Below are positions 1 to 10,495 of a stretch of 64,000 nt of DNA, in pieces. Below the pieces are notes generated by a model that had not been told where the DNA came from, did no database searches, and worked only from the letters and a program-made list of their open reading frames with translations. The stretch comes from Oceanospirillales bacterium (GTDB lineage Bacteria; Pseudomonadota; Gammaproteobacteria; Pseudomonadales; Endozoicomonadaceae): positions 62,001 to 126,000 of the forward strand of contig SIHQ01000007.1 of NCBI GenBank assembly GCA_004762125.1, written 5' to 3'. Within the stretch, counting starts at the first letter, position 1; each line of letters begins with the position of its first letter. A program made the position numbers and the translations under genes.

Positions 1-1146
1 AGCTTCCTGTTTTTCAGGCTCATAGCTTTCAACACCCACAACATCCGTGATCAAAACGGCATGATGAGCCGTCAGGTTACGACCGGACTCAGAGATAATC
101 CGTGGGACAGGAATGCCCTGTTCTACGCAAAGGTCACCCACGGTATAAACGATATTGTTCGCGTATTCCTGAAGGGTGTAGTTCATAGAGCAACTGCTTT
201 GACTGCGAGTTCCCTCATAATCCACAGCCAGACCACCACCGACGTCGATACAGTGAATGGGAGCGCCAAGGCGAAACAGTTCCGCGTAAACTCTTGCGCA
301 CTCGCTGATGCCCTGACGAATGTCACGGATATTGGACATTTGCGAGCCAAGGTGGAAGTGCAGCAGTTGCAGGCAGTCGAGGTTATCGCCGGCTTTCAGT
401 TTGTCGATTACCGTCAGAACCTGACTGGCAGAAAGACCGAATTTCGATTTCTCTCCACCACTGGCCTGCCATTTGCCTTTGCCCTGAGAAGCAAGACGAA
501 CCCGAAGACCAAGACGAGGAGTAACACCTAAATCTCTGGCCTCTTTCATGACCATTTCCAGCTCAGTCATTTTCTCAAGAACGATATAAACCTGATGACC
601 GAGTTTTTCACCGATCAGAGCCAGGCGGATATATTCCTTATCTTTGTAACCGTTGCAAACGATGACAGAGCTGGCACGGTTTGCCATAGCCAAGACAGCC
701 AGTAGCTCTGGCTTGGAACCAGATTCAAGACCAAGCTGGCGATCTTGTCGGGCAGACTGGCTTTCCAGTATTTCTTCTACCACGGCTCGCTGTTGATTCA
801 CCTTTATGGGGTAAACCGCGAGATATTCATTTTGGTAGCCGTATTCGTTAATAGCCTGATTGAAGGCATCACACAGCGTATTCACACGGTGATGCAGAAT
901 CTCGGGAAAGCGAACCAGAACCGGTAGCGATGCTCCTTTGCGAACCAGCTGGGCAGCAATATCGTTGAGACTGACAGCAGGACGACCCTGAGGAAGGTAA
1001 ACCACTTCCCCATTGTCATTGATGTCAAAGTATCCCTGACTCCAGTAACGGGCATTGTAAGTGGAGCGTGATTCCTCAACGCTCCAGCCGCTCTCTACAG
1101 GGCCTTCCGGAACCATGTCCGGGCTGTGGTGAAGAGGTTTAGCCAT
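1..1146 (-). CDS. speA: Biosynthetic arginine decarboxylase, C-terminal part cut by window edge
   Basis: Decarboxylates L-arginine to agmatine, the first step of the agmatine route to putrescine; PLP-dependent, fold III. The minus strand reads [10 protein letters not shown] at the N-terminus and then a segment containing [14 protein letters not shown], typical of SpeA. Further in, the PLP-barrel motif HFHLGSQ (near 360-330) and [14 protein letters not shown] are visible. About 382 codons lie in the window and the rest (family length about 630-640 aa) runs off the left edge. The ATG at 1146 sits inside the last codons of speE: speE stop and speA start overlap by 8 nt, so speE-speA is one translationally coupled polyamine unit. 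Identity is very secure; the 3' end is not visible. Confidence 0.95.
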   Translation of the reverse strand, partial: MAKPLHHSPDMVPEGPVESGWSVEESRSTYNARYWSQGYFDINDNGEVVYLPQGRPAVSLNDIAAQLVRKGASLPVLVRFPEILHHRVNTLCDAFNQAINEYGYQNEYLAVYPIKVNQQRAVVEEILESQSARQDRQLGLESGSKPELLAVLAMANRASSVIVCNGYKDKEYIRLALIGEKLGHQVYIVLEKMTELEMVMKEARDLGVTPRLGLRVRLASQGKGKWQASGGEKSKFGLSASQVLTVIDKLKAGDNLDCLQLLHFHLGSQMSNIRDIRQGISECARVYAELFRLGAPIHCIDVGGGLAVDYEGTRSQSSCSMNYTLQEYANNIVYTVGDLCVEQGIPVPRIISESGRNLTAHHAVLITDVVGVESYEPEKQEA

Positions 1147-2017
1147 TAACCTTGTTTATCGCCTGTTCTACGTAGGCCGGTAGAGCAAAGCTGGCCTGAT
1201 GGATAGCGGGAGTGTAGTAGCGGGTTTCAATACCACTGGCTTTAAAGCGTTGGGTAATCACGTCCAGAGGCAGTTTTCGTGCTTCATGGTTATCGGAACC
1301 CCAAGCAAAAGTCATAACACCACCAACATAGGTTGGAACTGCAGCGTTATAAAAGTTCGTATCGCTCATATAAGGGCTGAGACGGCGAACGGTTGTTACC
1401 ACTTCTTCCAGTTGCATAAAGCAGACGCCATTTTGGGCAACAAAGATGCCACCTTTAGTGAGCAGACGCTTGCAGCCAGCGTAGAAGTCAGAAGAGAACA
1501 GTACTTCACCCGGACCAATCGGATCGGTGCAGTCGGAAATGATAACGTCAAAGCTGTTATCTGCAGCCAGTTCAGGGTTGTTGACGAAGTCTACACCGTC
1601 GGCAATAACGAGGTTGGTTCTTGGTTCGTCAAAGGCTCCGGCAGAGTGATTTGGCAGCCATTTTTTGCACATCTCAACCACGGCGTCGTCGATTTCAACC
1701 ATGGTCGCGTGTTCAACATTCTGGTGGCGCAACACTTCACGCAGAATACCGCCGTCACCACCGCCTATGATCAGTACGCGCTTGGCACTACCGTGGGCAA
1801 TGATAGGCACATGAGTCAGCATCTCGTGATAGATAAATTCATCACGCTCAGTGGTCTGGATTACACCGTCCAGAGCCATCATGCGACCAAAAGATTTATT
1901 GTTAAAAATCACTAGGTGCTGGTGGTCGGTTTGATGCTCAAACAGCAGCTCGTCTACGGAAAAACTCTGACCGTAACCATCGTAAAGCGTTTCGGAGTAA
2001 GTATTGTCTTTCAGCAT
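1139..2017 (-). CDS. speE: Spermidine synthase (polyamine aminopropyltransferase)
   Basis: Transfers the aminopropyl group of decarboxylated S-adenosylmethionine to putrescine, giving spermidine; cytoplasmic. The protein is 292 aa, the usual length. The Rossmann nucleotide-binding loop [16 protein letters not shown] (about residues 84-99) and the catalytic segment [18 protein letters not shown] (about 161-178) are intact. The gene overlaps speA downstream by 8 nt, so the two enzymes of the route are coupled. No polyamine transporter or S-adenosylmethionine decarboxylase is nearby. The ATG at 2017 follows an AAGGAAAAGC purine-rich stretch on the minus strand that can serve as ribosome-binding site. 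Confidence 0.96.
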   Translation of the reverse strand: MLKDNTYSETLYDGYGQSFSVDELLFEHQTDHQHLVIFNNKSFGRMMALDGVIQTTERDEFIYHEMLTHVPIIAHGSAKRVLIIGGGDGGILREVLRHQNVEHATMVEIDDAVVEMCKKWLPNHSAGAFDEPRTNLVIADGVDFVNNPELAADNSFDVIISDCTDPIGPGEVLFSSDFYAGCKRLLTKGGIFVAQNGVCFMQLEEVVTTVRRLSPYMSDTNFYNAAVPTYVGGVMTFAWGSDNHEARKLPLDVITQRFKASGIETRYYTPAIHQASFALPAYVEQAINKVNG

Positions 2018-2260
2018 GATGCTTTTCCTTTAACAACCGACAATTGCCGCGGCACTGAAGAGCGCGGTTCGGGAAACTGATTTGGAAATTTATTCGTTTG
2101 ATTGGTATCGACGTTCAGTCTGAACCTTGAGTCAGGGCACGTACACCTGAGCGTCAAGCTACCGGTATTCTAAATGGAGCGAATTAAACCTGTGAAAGCC
2201 AGTTGAGGCAACCCCTTCAGCAGATAAATATAGGTTATTTTCAGATGTGATATTGGCGTA

Positions 2261-2443
2261 TTATTTAGCGGCTTTGTTTGGGCAATAACCGCCTCGAGCG
2301 ATCACGGCCTGAGAAAATAGTTTTTTTAAATCGTCAAATTCAACAAATTTAAACGAAGTACAGGCTGGATTCAGCGTGAAGAATTTGTTCTGATCATCAA
2401 TTAGCACAAACATATCTTCTGCTTCTTTATCTTCTCCTGGCAT
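2261..2443 (-). CDS. Small hypothetical protein, doubtful
   Basis: Open frame of 60 aa, acidic N-terminus (MPGEDKEAEDMFVLIDDQ) and a C-terminal SQAVIARGGYCPNKAAK. No family is recognised. It stands alone between speE and the MFS gene in a stretch that otherwise looks eroded. It may be the tail of a degraded gene; the coding reading is plausible because the predicted protein has a balanced composition, but no homologous neighbour supports it. Confidence 0.3.
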   Translation of the reverse strand: MPGEDKEAEDMFVLIDDQNKFFTLNPACTSFKFVEFDDLKKLFSQAVIARGGYCPNKAAK

Positions 2444-2910
2444 ATCGATGCTCTGAGGGACTGGAAAGGATATTGCCTTTCACCCAGAGCTATTACGGCT
2501 ACAACGTGATTTGCCGAGATTCCATGAGTCAAACTGCCAAGTACTGATGCCACTGATGATGGTCTGCCCAATACCACAGGTATGGCTCGTATAACGTTCG
2601 CCTCGATGAGCCTTATCGTTCCCTCATCACTTCTTGGGAAGATTCTTTAATAAGGCTTGTCAGACCCTCTTTTCGACTCAGCATTAATGTCTGGTACGCT
2701 TTTTCAAAAAGAAGAACTCGAAAATAATGATCGTGACTGTATGAAATAGACTGCAATAGCGCTTTTTTACCAGAAGGAGAAGCTGCATAGCTGGCCAGAC
2801 AAGCGAGTAGAAAACAGCTTGAGCGAAGGCCTGCCTGTTTTCTTGCTCCACCCCTTCAATCAGTAAATTTAGGCTATCTTCAGTTTTCCTGAAAATAAAG
2901 AGCGTCAGCA
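2444..2910. other. Intergenic stretch without recognisable gene
   Basis: No convincing gene is seen. A minus-strand open frame of 83 codons (2684-2935) overlaps the MFS start and its product is rich in hydrophobic and aromatic residues without a known motif, so I treat it as chance. The segment 2850-2883 resembles 2211-2244 (26 of 34 positions identical), suggesting that a duplicated piece or the debris of an old element surrounds the small ORF at 2261-2443. Confidence 0.4.
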
Positions 2911-4176
2911 TTGAGCCAACAAAGTGGATTTTCAAAACTGCAGCTGACAGGTCTGCTGACCGGAAATATTGTGGAGTACTACGACTACATTCTTTATGGT
3001 CTGATGGCTCCGGTACTCGCGGTGCTTTTCTTTCCTTCTGATGATCGCCTGACCTCTCTCCTCCATAGTTTCGTGCTCTTTGCTTCCGGCATGCTGATTC
3101 GACCTGTTGGTGCTGTGGTTATTGGCTATCTTGGTGACCGCTACGGAAGACGCAGTGCGCTCCTGTTTAGTTGCTTTGCCACAGGACTTGGAACTTTTGC
3201 TATTGGGTGTTTACCGGATGTTGCCAGCGCAGGAGTACTGGCTACAGTATTTTTAGTGTTTTTCAGGCTACTTCAAGGATTTGGTATGGCGGGTGAGTTC
3301 TGTTCCGTGCTGGTCTGCTTAGGGGAAACAGCCAAGGCTTCACGGCGAGGGCTGATCACCAGTTTTGCACACAGCAGTGGCATGCTGGGTACACTGCTCG
3401 CTTCTCTTGTCGTAACGCTTATTTATACACTGCCAGAGGAAAGTTTATACAGCTGGGGATGGCGCGTTCCATTCTGGTTGGGAGGCATCATATGTCTCGT
3501 GGCTTGGGGGATAAGGAAAAAACTGCCCGATCTGCCAAAGAGTCACAACACTGAAACAATAAATCTATCTCTCTACCTTAGAGAGTATTTTGGCCTGCTT
3601 AGAATGTTACTGGTAGTTGGTGTGAATACGCTGGTATTTCATTTGTTTTTTGTGTTCTTCAGCACTCAGATGATCGAGATGCTGAATATTCCAAAACAGA
3701 CTGCCATGTGGATAAATAACCTGAACCTTGTTGGGCTGGTCTTTTTTTCGTGTGTTGGTGGCTGGCTGGGTGACAGGTTTGGCAGAAGAAGGGTTTACCA
3801 TTTTTGTCTGTTGGCTATCGCGCTCATTTCAGTTCCTGCGTATTCCCTATTAAGTAAAGACAATGGCTGGTGGGTTTGTGCTGTTGTTCAGGCAGTATTT
3901 GCTGTTATTGGTGGCTTTACACTGGGAGTCAGTAGTGCGCTGTATACAGAGCTACTGCCTGAATCCATAAGAATGTTTGGAACCATGGTTCCCTACAATA
4001 TCGCCATTGTCGTATTTGGAGGGACGGCACCGTTGATAGCAATGGGGCTTATTGAGTGGACTGGAGTTTCATCAGCTCCAGGTTATTATCTAGCTGCTGT
4101 ATGTCTCGTAACATTCATGATGCTGTTTCATATTAAAGATAAAACAGGCGTTTGTCTGGATACAAATAATGCATAG
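2911..4176 (+). CDS. MFS transporter, metabolite:H+ symporter (MHS/ProP-like) family
   Basis: Inner-membrane symporter of 421 aa with about 12 predicted membrane helices. The N-terminal signature NIVEYYDYILYG corresponds to the GxxxExYDF-type motif of the ProP/ShiA/KgtP group, and the MFS loop 2-3 motif is present as GYLGDRYGRRSALL (about residues 71-84) and repeated in the second half as GWLGDRFGRRR. Substrate cannot be read from sequence; family members carry osmolytes, dicarboxylates, shikimate or related metabolites. The start is TTG at 2911; no better ATG lies just downstream in frame. The gene stands alone and no terminator is obvious after it. Confidence 0.85.
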   Translation: MSQQSGFSKLQLTGLLTGNIVEYYDYILYGLMAPVLAVLFFPSDDRLTSLLHSFVLFASGMLIRPVGAVVIGYLGDRYGRRSALLFSCFATGLGTFAIGCLPDVASAGVLATVFLVFFRLLQGFGMAGEFCSVLVCLGETAKASRRGLITSFAHSSGMLGTLLASLVVTLIYTLPEESLYSWGWRVPFWLGGIICLVAWGIRKKLPDLPKSHNTETINLSLYLREYFGLLRMLLVVGVNTLVFHLFFVFFSTQMIEMLNIPKQTAMWINNLNLVGLVFFSCVGGWLGDRFGRRRVYHFCLLAIALISVPAYSLLSKDNGWWVCAVVQAVFAVIGGFTLGVSSALYTELLPESIRMFGTMVPYNIAIVVFGGTAPLIAMGLIEWTGVSSAPGYYLAAVCLVTFMMLFHIKDKTGVCLDTNNA

Positions 4177-4225
4177 GTGGTGGCTAAATCTGAGAGGAGA
4201 AATTCTTGCTTAAAATTACTGCTGA

Positions 4226-4822
4226 TTAGTGACTTAAATCAGGCATGAGCGTGGAAGCTGGAGTAACCGTAGGTGTTAAAGGATCAAAAGTAGTTATATT
4301 CAAAGCAGTAAATGAAAGATTCATGGGTTTAACCTCAGCCTGTGCTGCAGTTACCAAAGCATTAGTTAATCCTAGATTTGCTGATGAAGAAAGCACATGA
4401 GGAATCGCTGAATTATCAATGATCACAGCAAAACAAAATTCTTCTTCAGACCCTGATAAAATATGAGCATATGCTGTATTACTCCAACTTGAGTTTGGTG
4501 GTTGTTGCTCCATGATGTTTATGCTTAATTCGACAGCCTGACTCTGACTGCTCTGAATTTGCTCTATGATGTGAAGTGATATTTGATGTTGGTTATTGAG
4601 AATATCTTGAGGGTTATAGGTACTGCGGTGAATTAATGTAATGGAAATCGGTTGCTCTGAAGTAATGTAATTTTTGAGTGAGAGATCCTCTGAGCCAGTA
4701 GTATCAACCTTCACTATAACTGTTGATAAACCTTGAAGCTTTTCAAAGTAGTAATAGAAAACCTTCCCAGAGCAGGTACAGGAATAAAAAGCCCAAAATA
4801 GCAGTAAGGTTCGAAGTTTCAT
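4226..4822 (-). CDS. Hypothetical exported protein next to the OTU protease
   Basis: About 198 aa from the ATG at 4822 (a TTG five codons earlier is possible). The N-terminus MKLRTLLLFWAFYSCTCSG is a short hydrophobic export signal with two cysteines; the second could act as a lipoprotein-type cysteine, but the box is not canonical. The mature part is rich in Ser, Thr, Asn and Gln, with no recognised domain. It ends 48 nt above a convergent MFS gene and is followed on the same strand, 127 nt upstream, by the OTU-domain gene. Similar composition and export signals suggest that the two belong together, which is an inference. Confidence 0.55.
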   Translation of the reverse strand: MKLRTLLLFWAFYSCTCSGKVFYYYFEKLQGLSTVIVKVDTTGSEDLSLKNYITSEQPISITLIHRSTYNPQDILNNQHQISLHIIEQIQSSQSQAVELSINIMEQQPPNSSWSNTAYAHILSGSEEEFCFAVIIDNSAIPHVLSSSANLGLTNALVTAAQAEVKPMNLSFTALNITTFDPLTPTVTPASTLMPDLSH

Positions 4823-4949
4823 TGCAACTCGTTTCAATCTATTTATTATTCTAAGATAGAAAAAATAGACGATTTATTATTAGCAATCTTTGAATGGCTG
4901 GATTCTATATTTTCTCTTTTCTGTATTTTAATTAAGACAACAAACTTAC

Positions 4950-6404
4950 TTACTTCCAACCCGACCTTGGTGTCATATTGTCACTGTTGAATACGACCAA
5001 AGCGCTCACTGTTATCACAATAAATCGATAAAAATCAGTGCGCCAATGTTGTGGGAAGTAATGTCTCCCTATTCTGTGAACCACAGAATACAGTTGCGCA
5101 TAACGTATATCTAACTGTGCTTGCACTCCTGCTACAGTCTTTGATTCTCCTACTATAAACGAAGGAAGGTCGGTCAGTTCGTTTGCCAAGTCTTGACTGG
5201 TTCCACGTGTGATGCCAAGTAGTTCGTGAATAAGGTATGCGTAATAAATTGTTGAAAGAATGAAGTGAGTTGCATCCATTCTTTTCATAGGCATCTGGCA
5301 TGGCTCTTTAGAGTAAGAAATTGATACAGCACCTTCTGCCGCTGCGGATTCTGTCGGGTTGTATTCCGGGTGATGACTGATGGTTGTGAACTGATTACTA
5401 CAAATAATTGTGTTTATCGCACTAAGTCGGTTTTGAGGACATTCCAGCTCTCCGCGTCGGATTAATTGACGGAGTGTCATGGAGCTATATGAAACGTGTT
5501 GAAGGATGTTGCTGACTATTTCTAAAGCATCGACGCTGTCTATTTGAAGGGCAGAGCAGAGGCTGTTGAAGCAATGAGGATGGGTTAAATTAGAACAATA
5601 TTGCTCCATCAGTTCAATTATTTCCACGATATCATTTGCTGGAATCGCTGATGACAGGTGTGAAGAAAAAACGGCTGACAACTGATCGGTAAAATGTCTG
5701 CTTATATCAGCTAGTTGGCGATATGATCCCAGTATTGTCTGGCTACCCTCAGATAAGGATAAAGAGACTGCTCTGGAAGAGGTAGGCTGTTGAGGTTGTA
5801 AAGCGGAACTTAATCCTTGTAAATATTGATACAAGGGGATTGGTTCAGTAGTTGAACTGTCTGAAATATTGACTGATATGGAATACCAGTGATCGCCGAT
5901 CAAAACCAGCTGCACTTCCGGAGCCACCAAACTGCTTTGCGCTGTAACACCGTTGACAGAAGTTACGATTCCACCTGAAACCATGATGCTCTCTGGCAAT
6001 ATGTTGAAATCATCGTCCAGGAATATGGCCAGTATGGGGGTATCCAGCATTTGAGAAATAGCCACCACTTCTCCGGCACCTGCAAAAGATGATTCTGAAA
6101 CCTGTTGTGATAATTCAAAACAGTTTGAACTGATGACGGGATTCGATAGAGCGTCGTCCAAAGACGAGCTTACGCCAAGAGGGTCAGAACTGGATGCTTG
6201 CAGGTAATCCTGAAGGTTCTGGTAGAGAGTTTGAGCTGAGGTGCCACCCATAAATGATGCTATGGCATGATAAAAACAGAACCCATTTGAAGGTGTGTCG
6301 TTAAAAGAAACTTCATAATTCTTTGCGAACGTATAAGGTGAGCTAGCAAGAAAGACCAACACAAAGAAAAATGGTAAACAGCCCTGTTGAAATTTCTTGT
6401 ACAT
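4950..6404 (-). CDS. Secreted OTU-type cysteine protease-like protein
   Basis: About 484 aa starting at MYKKF (an in-frame upstream ATG at 6437 would add 11 residues that spoil the signal peptide). Residues 1-27 form a Sec signal peptide with a long phenylalanine/leucine-rich core ending near YTFA. Residues about 32-180 match the OTU fold: the catalytic motif D36-TPSNG-FC43-FYHAI, the middle motif FAGAGEVVAISQMLDTPILA, and the late histidine in LIGDHWYSI (H172). OTU proteases cleave ubiquitin-type isopeptide bonds; bacterial members are usually host-directed effectors. The remaining 300 residues have no recognised domain; a hydrophobic segment VITVSALVVF lies at the very C-terminus. Activity and target are not shown by sequence. 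Confidence 0.7.
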   Translation of the reverse strand: MYKKFQQGCLPFFFVLVFLASSPYTFAKNYEVSFNDTPSNGFCFYHAIASFMGGTSAQTLYQNLQDYLQASSSDPLGVSSSLDDALSNPVISSNCFELSQQVSESSFAGAGEVVAISQMLDTPILAIFLDDDFNILPESIMVSGGIVTSVNGVTAQSSLVAPEVQLVLIGDHWYSISVNISDSSTTEPIPLYQYLQGLSSALQPQQPTSSRAVSLSLSEGSQTILGSYRQLADISRHFTDQLSAVFSSHLSSAIPANDIVEIIELMEQYCSNLTHPHCFNSLCSALQIDSVDALEIVSNILQHVSYSSMTLRQLIRRGELECPQNRLSAINTIICSNQFTTISHHPEYNPTESAAAEGAVSISYSKEPCQMPMKRMDATHFILSTIYYAYLIHELLGITRGTSQDLANELTDLPSFIVGESKTVAGVQAQLDIRYAQLYSVVHRIGRHYFPQHWRTDFYRFIVITVSALVVFNSDNMTPRSGWK

Positions 6405-6471
6405 CGCTCGCTCGCAACAAAAACGTAGAGCAAGCATAGATCTATTTGTTTAGATATGAAGTTTTTAAAAG

Positions 6472-6505
6472 AAAAAACCACCCACTGTTTCTAGTTGATG
6501 GTTTT
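6472..6505 (-). terminator. Intrinsic terminator of the opp operon
   Basis: On the minus strand AAAACCA (6505-6499) pairs with TGGTTTT (6480-6474), with extra pairing inside the loop, followed by a TTTC tract. It lies 20 nt beyond the oppF stop codon. Confidence 0.65.
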
Positions 6506-6525
6506 CTTTTAAAGACGCGTATGTT

Positions 6526-7508
6526 TTACAACGCTTTAGGGCAAGCCACATAGTGCTCTTGTCCCAAGTCGATCAACCTTGGGCGATCTTTGGCACAGCT
6601 GGCATCAGCTATCGGGCAGCGAGTTCTGAACACACACCCTGAAGGTGGATTGATGGGAGAAGGAAGGTCGCCTTCCAGTAATTCAACGACTTTCGCTCTT
6701 TCCAGTCTCGGATCAGGAATCGGAACAGCAGAGAGCAGTGCCTTGGTGTACGGATGACGAGGGTCAGCGTATATAGGTGCGGACTTGGCCGTCTCAACTT
6801 CGTTACCCAAATACATCACCAACACACGGTCGCTGATGTGTTTTACGACACTTAGATCATGAGCGATGAAGATCAGGGACAACCCCATCTCCTTCTGAAT
6901 TTCCTTTAGCAGGTTTACTACCTGAGCCTGAATAGAAACATCCAGAGCACTTACCGGCTCATCACAAATAATCAGTTTTGGCTTAAGAATCAGTGCTCGA
7001 GCGATTCCGATACGCTGGCACTGGCCACCTGAAAATTCGTGGGGATAACGGTTGATCACGTTTGGCAGCAAGCCAACCTTGGTCATCATTTCACGAACGC
7101 TTTGCACAACGACTTCTTTAGATGTTTCTGGATAGTAGTTGCGTAGAGGTTCGGCAATGATGTCACCAATGGTCATACGAGGGTTCAAAGATGCCAATGG
7201 ATCCTGGAAGATCATCTGAATGTCCTTGCGGACCTCGTTCATGTCTTTATGAGACAGACCTACAATGTCTTTGCCGTTCCACTCAATTTTCCCTTCCGTG
7301 GCTTTTACCAAACCAATAATGGCACGGGCAAACGTCGACTTACCACAACCGGACTCACCTACTACACCCAGGGTTTCACCGGGATAAAGATCAATACTGA
7401 CACCGTCGACGGCCTTCAGGGCAGGTGCTTTATCCCATGGCCACTTTTTGGCTTTATGAATCGGGAAATGAACCTTAACGTCACGAACTTTCAGAATAGG
7501 TTCAATAC

Positions 7509-7512
<4 letters not shown>
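6526..7512 (-). CDS. oppF: Oligopeptide ABC transporter ATP-binding protein OppF
   Basis: 328 aa ATPase subunit powering peptide uptake. Walker A GESGCGKST (about residues 53-61), ABC signature EFSGGQCQRIGIARAL, Walker B LIICDEPVSALDV and switch histidine (FIAHDLSVV) are all present. The C-terminal cysteine cluster CVFRTRCPIADASC is typical of the OppD/OppF/DppD/DppF group. It is the last gene of a minus-strand oppABCDF operon; the start codon overlaps the 3' end of oppD by 4 nt, and a terminator follows. Peptide transporters of this group cannot be separated by sequence alone into Opp or murein-peptide type. Confidence 0.93.
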
Positions 7513-8510
<998 letters not shown>

Positions 8511-8521
8511 AAAACCTCCGG

Positions 8522-9466
8522 TTAACGATCTTTCGGATCCAGCGCGTCACGAAGACCGTCGCCGATAAAGTTAAAGCAGAACAGGGTAATAACCAGAAAT
8601 GATGTTGGGAAAGCCAACTGCCAAATGGCCACTTCCATCGTTTGTGCACCCTCGTTAACCAAAGCTCCCCAGCTGGTCATTGGCTCTTGTACACCAAGGC
8701 CAAGGAAACTGAGGAACGATTCAAACAGGATCATGCCAGGTACTAGCAGGGATGCGTAAACCACAACGATACCCAGTAGGTTTGGAATCAGATGGCGGAA
8801 AACGATCTGCTTGGAAGTAGCGCCACATACAATGGCTGCTTCAATAAATTCTTTGCCCTTCAGAGAGAGCGTTTGCCCCCGCACTATTCGCGCCATATCA
8901 AGCCAGGACACGGCTCCAATCGCTATAAATATCAGCAGAATGGAACGTCCGAAGAAGGTCACCATCAGGATAACCAAAAACATGAATGGGAAAGACTGGA
9001 GAATTTCCAGGATACGCATCATCAGGTTATCAGTACGGCCTCCCAGGAAACCGGCTGTTGCACCGTAAACAGTACCGATCAGTACTGCGACCAGAGCACC
9101 TAAGGCACCAACCATAAAGGATATACGACCACCTTCAAGGGTACGGACGAAGAGGTCTCGACCCAGATAGTCAGTACCAAAGAAATGACCATTTTCTATG
9201 GAGGGTGATTCCCCCATATAAGACCAGTCAATCTCATCGTAGCTGTAGCCACTAAGCAGAGGACCAAAGGTGATCAGCAGAGTCACAAGACCCAAAATGA
9301 TCATACTGGCAACAGCAGCCTTGTTGTTAAGGAAACGACGGCGGGCGTCAGCCCATAGACTGCGGCCTTCTATTTCCAGCTCTCCTGAAGAGAGTGATTC
9401 CGAGAAGTTTTCAACCGCTTTCTGGTTGTCTTCTTTCACCATATTATTCATTGATGTCACAGCCAT
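8522..9466 (-). CDS. oppC: Oligopeptide ABC transporter permease OppC
   Basis: 314 aa inner-membrane permease. A cytoplasmic N-terminus of about 45 residues is followed by a first membrane helix (ASMIILGLVTLLITFGPLL) and, after a periplasmic loop ending in GTDYLGRDLFVRTLEGGR, five more helices. The binding-protein-dependent permease EAA loop is visible near FIEAAIVCGATSKQIVFRHLIPNLL. The gene lies 4 nt downstream of oppB and 11 nt upstream of oppD in the operon. Confidence 0.93.
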   Translation of the reverse strand: MAVTSMNNMVKEDNQKAVENFSESLSSGELEIEGRSLWADARRRFLNNKAAVASMIILGLVTLLITFGPLLSGYSYDEIDWSYMGESPSIENGHFFGTDYLGRDLFVRTLEGGRISFMVGALGALVAVLIGTVYGATAGFLGGRTDNLMMRILEILQSFPFMFLVILMVTFFGRSILLIFIAIGAVSWLDMARIVRGQTLSLKGKEFIEAAIVCGATSKQIVFRHLIPNLLGIVVVYASLLVPGMILFESFLSFLGLGVQEPMTSWGALVNEGAQTMEVAIWQLAFPTSFLVITLFCFNFIGDGLRDALDPKDR

Positions 9467-9470
9467 GCGA

Positions 9471-10397
9471 TTAACTTCCCACCCGGATTTTTGGATCGAT
9501 CAGACCATAAAGGATGTCAACGATCGCAGTGAACAGAATGGTGAGAGCGCCAATGATGATGGTCAGTCCCAGTACCAGAGAGTAATCACGGTTAAGAGCA
9601 CCGTTAACGAAGTGCTGGCCGATGCCTGGCAGACCGAATACGGTCTCGATAACAACAGAGCCGGTGATGATGCCGACAAACGCTGGACCGAGATAGGAAA
9701 CAACCGGCAGCAGTGAAGGCTTCAACGCGTGTTTAAGAATGATGTGATGCTTTGGCAAACCTTTGGCACGAGCAGTACGAATAAAGTTACTGTTCATGGT
9801 TTCGATCATGCTGGAACGCATGATACGGGCGACAGCGGCCACATAAAGGATGGCCATGGCTGCAACTGGCAGAACCATGTTTTCCCAATTACCATCATTC
9901 CAGCCACCGGCAGGCAGCCAGGGTAAGATGATTGCAAAGAGCAACACCATCATCGGTGCAATAACAAAGGAAGGCAAAACAACGCCTACCATGGATAGGG
10001 TCATTACGGTGTAATCAACCCATGTGTTCTGTTTCAATGCTGCCAATGTACCGAGACTAACACCCATGATAACAGTGATAATAAAAGCAATAGAGCCGAT
10101 GGTCAGAGAAACAGGAAAACTCTGAGCTACCAGCTCATTAACGGTGTAGTCCTTGTATTTGAAAGAAGGTCCCAGGTCACCCTGAAGCAGATCGCTGAAA
10201 TAATAGGCGAACTGTTTCCACAAAGGCTCATTCAGATGGTATTTGGCTTCGAGGTTGGCAAGAATTTCCGGTGGCATGTTGAAATCACCAGTAAAAGGGC
10301 TGCCGGGTGCCACCTGCATCAGGAAAAAAGACAGAACAATAAGAATAAACAGCGTCGGGATGGCGACAGCAAAACGCTTTAAAGCAAATATAAACAT
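9471..10397 (-). CDS. oppB: Oligopeptide ABC transporter permease OppB
   Basis: 308 aa inner-membrane permease with six predicted helices; N-terminus MFIFALKRFAVAIPTLFILI is the characteristic first helix. The EAA motif is present as FIRTARAKGLPKHHIILKHAL. It pairs with OppC to form the peptide channel. The gene follows oppA after a 98-nt gap that contains a 10-bp hairpin, a layout often seen where the binding protein has to be made in excess over the membrane subunits. Confidence 0.93.
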   Translation of the reverse strand: MFIFALKRFAVAIPTLFILIVLSFFLMQVAPGSPFTGDFNMPPEILANLEAKYHLNEPLWKQFAYYFSDLLQGDLGPSFKYKDYTVNELVAQSFPVSLTIGSIAFIITVIMGVSLGTLAALKQNTWVDYTVMTLSMVGVVLPSFVIAPMMVLLFAIILPWLPAGGWNDGNWENMVLPVAAMAILYVAAVARIMRSSMIETMNSNFIRTARAKGLPKHHIILKHALKPSLLPVVSYLGPAFVGIITGSVVIETVFGLPGIGQHFVNGALNRDYSLVLGLTIIIGALTILFTAIVDILYGLIDPKIRVGS

Positions 10398-10441
10398 AGA
10401 GGTACCGATATTGATTCCCTTCGGGGTGAGGGTTAAACGCT

Positions 10442-10474
10442 GAAAAGGCAGGGAATAACTTCACCTGCCTTTTT
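10442..10474 (-). promoter_or_regulatory. Intercistronic hairpin between oppA and oppB
   Basis: The arms AAAAGGCAGG and CCTGCCTTTT form a perfect 10-bp stem with an 11-nt loop. On the minus strand it ends in T residues, so it may be a partial terminator or an mRNA-stabilising 3' end that raises oppA over oppBCDF. Inference from position and structure. Confidence 0.55.
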
Positions 10475-10495
10475 CGCTGTTACCCAAAAGGGCGG

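Noticed and set aside
1199-1915. Long plus-strand frame of 238 codons opposite speE.
   Set aside because: It is the shadow of the conserved speE coding strand; no domain matches.
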